Below are positions 58,995 to 64,000 of a stretch of 64,000 nt of DNA, piece after piece. How positions within the stretch are numbered: position 1 is the first letter of the stretch; the number at the start of each line of letters is the position of its first letter. This DNA is from Owenia fusiformis. Taxonomy: Eukaryota > Annelida > Polychaeta > Sabellida > Oweniidae. Below the pieces are notes generated by a model. The model made no database searches, was not told the DNA's origin, and saw only the letters and a program-made list of their open reading frames with translations. The translations under genes were made by a program, and so were the position numbers. The stretch is taken from assembly GCA_903813345.2 (NCBI GenBank), contig CAIIXF020000012.1, positions 17,555,520-17,619,519 on the forward strand, written 5' to 3'.

Positions 58995-60469
58995 ATCCCT
59001 GATACCTTTTTAATGTGCTTTAAAATGTTCGAATGATTTCATCATTTAAAATCACCTTGGAAAGCCTATCTTTTAAATCTCGACACAAATCATTCTCACT
59101 TTGCTAATGTCTCGAACGATTGAGACGACCAATTTCCAAAACAATAAGAGATTTTTTAATAATTTTCGAATAATTGAATTTAGATAAATAGTATTGTCTG
59201 ATTCCATCGTGTACCGTGCAATACAATACGTACAGATTAAAGAAACTAGTTTGATCAATTGATATGAAGAAACGCATTCGTGATCAATGAAACAAATAAA
59301 CACCCCCACAACAAAGGTCAAATCGAGGTCAACGTGACTTAGGGGGTGCCAAAAATGTTATAAAACAAGAATCTATTATTTTTCAAATGAAAAAAAACTA
59401 GGTAATCGCTTTTCTAGAACTGAAATCAATGAAACGGTTATTGAATAATCAACATTTTCAAGTTGTTTTTGTCTTTAACATTCATATTTCAAGAAGTACT
59501 ACTAATAACAATTAGTGATTTAGTAAAGAAATAGATAATTGCTGACTTAACTATAATTTCTGTCTATGATTTTGCATAGCAACGGAATATAAATCGATGT
59601 AGTGAAATTGAAAATTGGGGTAGGGGAGAATAAAAAAATATACATCTTTTAAAGAGGTTCATCATTATAATCATATGATACCATAGTTTGCATAAGCATT
59701 ACGGAACTTGCAGAAAAAAATGAAAAAACTGTTTTTCTCTCAAATTCGTGAAGAGAACGCGATTCACGAATATTTGGCGAAATTGTATTTTACTTTTAAA
59801 ATTCATAAGATAGTCAATAGTGGCTCGATTTTCATGAAATAAAGCATGTTGGTAAGGAAATTCAATCTGTTAAATGATATTTGCCAGACAGACCAATAAT
59901 GATATGGTATCCACAAAACATTTCTTTAGGCTAGTGTGCTCGAGATTACTTTTACAATTTATGAACAATGAGAAAGTATGACTAAAGAACATAGGAAAAT
60001 TAATAAGTCTTTTTTATTCTCACTTTTTAACACTAAGCACTGGCGTTTTGGCGTACATTGTTCCTACGCCACTGAATTGTATTTCAGTTATGGACGACAC
60101 ATGCATGTGTTTAATAATTTAAACAAATCAAATTACTGGATTTAATACGCAGGCGCAAAAAACAGAGCCAAAAATAGACTGGCGCAGATTCCCCCCCCCA
60201 TTGCCCTTGTGCAATTCTTTATACTCTTCAACGGAGGAGGCCAAGAAACGATCGATGGAAATAATTTGCTTGAATTCAAGAACTGTTTTCATTTCTCCTG
60301 GGACACATCGTTTACTAATTGCATGCATAACTAAGTATAAAACGTCAATAAGTCAAAGGTGCAGGCGGGGGTGCAGGTCGAAGGGTTTTTATAACTTTCT
60401 TCTTGGCCCGCTTTTTGGACACCCTGTAGGTCGAAGGTCGAAGGGTTTTTATAACATTCCAAATCAAAC

Positions 60470-60731
60470 ATATTTTTTGCACTTATCTGCGTGCATCAGA
60501 TTTCTGAGTTCTAGAGTGATGTTGGTTTGATACAGGCATCAAATAAATGAAGAGTTAACTTTACAGACCTACATGTAACATTTGCAGAGTAGCAGTAGAG
60601 AGTTGATTTTAAGCTAAACCAAGCCTTTTGTGCTTTAAGTGCCAATTCTTGGCTGGCAGTATCTTGACCTTTTTTGAGAATACTATCCTTGTGTATCGAT
60701 TAGTCTTGTTTTTTACTTTTCTTCAAGATAA
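60470..60731 (-). pseudogene. decayed LINE reverse transcriptase, upstream portion
   Basis: The minus strand reads IHKDSILKKG, then LALKAQKAWFSLKST, then LTLHLFDACIKP, corresponding to the LINE segment EKASKAIFKLKR...LGLKLFDQMIKP at 32182-33513. Two stops follow before the break. If one copy of the 9-base target repeat is removed, the frame runs directly into the fragment at 56954-57690, so both belong to one LINE split by the transposon. Its far end meets the hairpin cassette near 60732. Confidence 0.82.
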
Positions 60732-61150
60732 ATAAGGGTTATGTACTGGGAGGTTTTGGATATGGGGTTTATCCAGGGGGAGATATGCATATCTACCTGA
60801 GGGACCGTAGCCCGGGACCGTAGGGACCGAAGATAGATGTGCATATCTCACGAGGGATGAACCCAATATCCAAACCGACCGTACACAACTGCTTTATCCT
60901 ATAACAAGTAGAGTTTTCTAATTTTCTTTCAATTTTTAACATTTTCTCTCATTTTTTCACATTTTTTCTTTTTTTAAATTTTTTCCTTATTTTTTCAAAT
61001 TTTTTTTTCGAAGCGGGAAGATATGCCCTGGAGCGGGAGATATGGCGGGAGATATGGAGGTTCAGGATATGGAAACCTCAAAATCAGGATACGGGATATA
61101 TTTTACCAACTTACCGTATCTCCCTAAAACTCTACTTGGCATAGGATAAT
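60732..61150. mobile_element. hairpin cassette element, copy 2
   Basis: The first hairpin runs from 'ggttttggatatggggttta' (about 60751) to 'atgaacccaatatccaaacc' (about 60876), with a loop 'gaccgtagcccgggaccgta'. An inverted repeat has arms 60895-60917 and 61126-61148 (21 of 23 paired). Between them lie a T-rich spacer and 'gagcgggagatatggcggga'. The layout matches copy 1 (18405-18897), but most arm bases differ. Confidence 0.75.
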
Positions 61151-62351
61151 GCTCCAAACGTATACCTTATTTCTGCCGATATTCACAATCAAATCAACCT
61201 ATTGGGAATCTTCTCCCGAAACCATTAAACATCGACAGAAAAAACTTACTTCCCGGTGGCGGCTGTTTGAATTCGAAATTTGTAATTACGACATGCCAAT
61301 ATGCTGCAATATATCAGGATGTTGCACTATGGGAGTAGTTATCTCGTAAAATCACAAAACTAGTGATGACTACATCAATTTCATTTAATGTACCGTAAAG
61401 CCATGTCTCTCTTCTTTGCAATGATATGTCATTCATTCACATGTGGTAATGGTTGGGTGAGAAATCCTTCCATTTGCACAGTGGGTCAAAATCGGCTCTG
61501 CGCCAAGTTTTAGATATTGAAAAAAATCAGTGCAAGGGTTAAGTGCCAATGGAAGTTCCCCTGACTTGCATTGTTGCGACTTTTTCTTTTGGAACTATCT
61601 CAGGAGCATCTGTGCTCACAATTCCTTCACCAGATACTGTATTGCAAACCCTCGAGAAAGATTTGCCCATGGGCTGCTTTTCTTTGCTTTAACCCACACA
61701 TGATTCAGGGCTGAACCATGCATGATGTGGACAGATGAGCGCATCTTTATGTGCAAGGAAGTGGTGGCAATTTGGAGGGTTATAGGATGTATTCTTGCAA
61801 GAGTATGAATATGAACACTTTACAGCTGTCTATACCATACCTGTCACACCTTCTTCCAAGAGCCCCTATGCCCCTTGTACTGACTTTTGCGATGTTTTAA
61901 ACTTGGGTCCGAAGCTAATTTTGGCCCACTTTGCAAATGAAATGATTACTCACCCAACCATGACCAAATATCAATACTACACGATCATTTTGGTATATAA
62001 ATTGTAAACATTGATCATTTACTCTCTGAGATATTATGATATAAGGTGATTTAAATTGTGGCCTGATTTACAGAAATTATCAGCAGTTCGGCATTATCGC
62101 AAATGACAAAATATTGGCGAATTTCTACCATTGTATACATTCTTATTGATATCATAACTTTAGTAGTATTTTGACCCTATGAGAAAAGTTGGTATCAATG
62201 CAAAGCTTTGACAACTGTCTATGATGTGTGATATATGATTAGTGTTTAAACAGGTGCCGTTGCCATGGAAAAGGTCGTTGAGCAATAGGTATCCTTAATA
62301 AGATTGAAATACGTATAGGAATGGGCATTTCCAGCCAGTGATCCAAATATG
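61151..62351. other. intergenic, nothing recognised
   Basis: No gene, RNA or transposon end that I can support. Confidence 0.4.
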
Positions 62352-63232
62352 TACACTCCCCTCCATAAGTTTGGCAACCTTTTTTCTCCATTGAACTACG
62401 TGTTAAAGCCTCTTTACGTTTGAATTTTTATTTACTTAACCGGCGATGAAATAACTAATAATATTGATGGAAACGTAACTTTACTTTATTTCCAATACTT
62501 TCAAATTTTCTCAATTTTTTTTCCTCAATTACAATAGGTCGAAAATTGATGATAAATTTGATGAGTTTTTGAAAATCGTCATTCCCATGTAATCCAATGG
62601 GAAATGGAGGGTTCGGGGCAAATCAGAAATCAGGATATCTTTTCAGTAAAAGATTCAGCAAAAAATATTTTTATATAGAAAATTGAATTGTTTAACTTTT
62701 TTTAACACTAAGTGTTTAGTTTATTTGATGAATATTAAAGTTACAGCGCTTCAAAGTCATGATTGAAAATAATTTTTCGCCTCCTGTGTTATTTCAATGG
62801 GAGAGGTTTTTGAAAAACAATTTTGACTTTAAAGCCCTATAACTTTGTTGAACCTGAAGAAACATATCAAATTTTTTGTTAAATAAAGTTAGCAAATTCA
62901 ATTGCCTGCCTAACTCGTATTTTTTGGAAGGACTCGGATGGATGGATATTCTGTCATATAACTTGCGGCAAACCTACCATTTCCCATTGGTTAACACGGG
63001 AATGTCGATTTTCAAAACTTCCTCAAATTCCTCATCAATTTTCGACCTATTGTTATGGAGGGAAAAAATTGAGAAAATTTGGAGGTATTGGATTTTAAAG
63101 TCAAATTACGTTTCCATCAATAGTATAAGTATTTAAATCGCAGGTTAATAAATAAAAATTCAAAGGTAAAGAGGCTTTAACGCGTAGTTCAATGGTGGAA
63201 AAAAGGTTGCCAAACTTATGGAGGGGAGTGTA
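62352..63232. mobile_element. 0.88-kb TA-flanked palindromic DNA transposon, copy 2
   Basis: The same termini as copy 1 (TACACTCCCCTCCATAAG... / ...GGAGGGGAGTGTA) and the same interior in opposite orientation. Small indels and substitutions separate the copies. No coding capacity for a transposase. Confidence 0.92.
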
Positions 63233-64000
63233 TATTTTATTAATAGCAATTGTGTGGAAATGACCAACTTTTATCAATCTTGAACTATAATGACTAAATG
63301 ATTCTATATATTAAATTTTAAAGTGTTATTGTGACATCACAATAGCGGATTTCAACAGTTTGCTTTACATGGTCTCCGTGAAACTGATATCTTCCATGAT
63401 TACAATTGCAAAAGAATATGCACTTTATGGATATCAAATTAAAGCTAGTGCAATAACGAGTATTATGATAAGTAAATCAACACGATTAGATCAAGCTATG
63501 CCGTGGTTTCATGCTTTTGAATCTGGGGTATCAGTGGTTATAGACATAAAATACTGTATGAGAGGTCTGAGACTAACATATTTTATGCTAGTCTTGGGAG
63601 AGGTGGAACAACTTTTTATCCTGATCGATGAGTCTGAAAGTCGCAAGAAAAGTGTTTTCCTCAGTACATACGGTATGTTGTCATGTATGTCTCATATCAG
63701 ACAAAGCTTTATAAACATTCTAAGTCACTAATTTAAGTAGATACTCCTATTGTGATGTCATTATAATAAATGATTTACAACTTTTGATGTTTTTTAAAGT
63801 TGCACTAAACTGTTTTACTCATTTTAGACATGGGCGTGATTTAGAAATAATTATATTCATTAATTCAGATTGGCTTGGTCTCCTTATTAAAAACTATTTA
63901 GAAAAGTACCCAAAATAAATTATTTTTCGGTGAAACTTATAAATTGTTCTTAATGATTTGAAAGTTTCATGTTCATTAAAAAAATAGCAGGGCGTTCAAA
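63233..64000. other. right edge, no gene supported
   Basis: A plus-strand open frame of 123 codons (63360-63731) has no motif, no in-family similarity I can recognise and no splice context. Short palindromic 'attgtgacatcacaat' (about 63331) and 'attgtgatgtcattat' (about 63750) bracket it, so it could be a small element. Confidence 0.35.

Larger units (their letters stand above)
58541..59212 (+). repeat. 336-bp direct tandem duplication, two units
   Basis: 58541-58876 and 58877-59212 are nearly identical, differing by a handful of bases and single-base indels. Each unit starts with the TTAAGCTTGCA-ended short repeat (58541-58658 and 58877-58994). High identity indicates a recent duplication. 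Confidence 0.93.
58409..60077. mobile_element. nested element with CAGGGGCGTAGGAA ends
   Basis: The left end 'caggggcgtaggaa' and right end 'ttcctacgccactg' are inverted repeats of 14 bases with one mismatch, and 'acgccaaaa' / 'ttttggcgt' continues the pairing further in. The interior contains the 336-bp duplication and no transposase. A possible short target repeat 'aattg' flanks it. Moderately supported. Confidence 0.65.
57691..60460. mobile_element. 2.77-kb DNA transposon with 33-bp TIRs and 9-bp TSD
   Basis: The left end GGAATGTTATAAAAACCCTT...(57691-57723) is the exact reverse complement of 60428-60460. The subterminal 'agggtgtccaaaaag' is also shared. Perfect 9-base direct repeats AAATCAAAC flank it (57682-57690 and 60461-60469). 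A 9-base duplication suggests a Mutator-like element, or Merlin as an alternative. I find no transposase, so it is non-autonomous. It contains a nested element (58409-60077) and a 336-bp tandem duplication. It sits inside a LINE pseudogene, so it is younger than that. Confidence 0.93.

Noticed and set aside
63360-63731. 123-codon open frame at the right edge
   Set aside because: No domain, motif, splice signal or similarity within the window. The length is within chance for AT-rich DNA.
1-64000. CRISPR array, bacterial operon or phage system
   Set aside because: Introns, animal gene families, LINEs and MITEs indicate a eukaryotic chromosome. The tandem arrays lack repeat-spacer alternation.

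Overview
The window looks like a stretch of an AT-rich genome from a multicellular animal, probably a marine invertebrate. I cannot place it further from sequence alone. Genes are sparse and intron-containing with GT-AG borders, two of the three are animal protein families (a RASL10-type small GTPase and the mitochondrial phosphatase PGAM5), and most of the remaining DNA is made of transposon-derived repeats, palindromic elements, tandem arrays and poly-G tracts. I see no operons, CRISPR array, rRNA or convincing tRNA.

Genes. (1) RASL10-like small GTPase, minus strand, 4834-5496, one coding exon, with a candidate 5'UTR splice acceptor just upstream. (2) An uncharacterised 563-residue protein with a PTB/PID-like N-terminus and a long disordered tail, plus strand, 42642-44333, one coding exon preceded by a likely 5'UTR splice acceptor. 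(3) PGAM5, minus strand, 48181-52047, rebuilt here from five exons into a 292-residue protein with all expected catalytic motifs. The three genes share no evident pathway. RASL10 would be membrane signalling, the PTB protein an adaptor, and PGAM5 a mitochondrial Ser/Thr/His phosphatase.

Mobile DNA. A 5'-truncated non-LTR retrotransposon ORF with a YADD box lies at 32182-33513. A second, decayed one at 56954-57690 resumes at 60470 because a 2.77-kb DNA element (57691-60460), with 33-bp perfect inverted ends and a perfect 9-bp target duplication, was inserted into it. Two non-autonomous elements (7807-8209 and 23644-24344) have CACGGTG-type termini and 5-bp target duplications, the signature of the Transib/RAG-like class. 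Others include two copies of an 0.88-kb TA-flanked palindromic element, three copies of a ~160-bp MITE, a 1.07-kb element with ~200-bp inverted ends, a mariner-like relic, a nested insertion into a foldback element, and two copies of a hairpin cassette whose arms have diverged together.

Layout. 0-3.3 kb: a 165-bp tandem array and a palindromic motif cluster. 3.3-5.5 kb: long-TIR element, then RASL10. 5.5-12 kb: dispersed repeat, three short tandem arrays and the first Transib-like element. 12-31 kb: intergenic DNA with many foldback elements and a 319-bp higher-order array. 31.9-36.4 kb: LINE and mariner relic. 36.4-42.6 kb: intergenic with simple repeats. 42.6-44.3 kb: PTB gene. 48.2-52.0 kb: PGAM5. 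53-64 kb: nested transposons. Coordinates of repeats were read by eye and can be off by a few bases unless termini are stated as exact.
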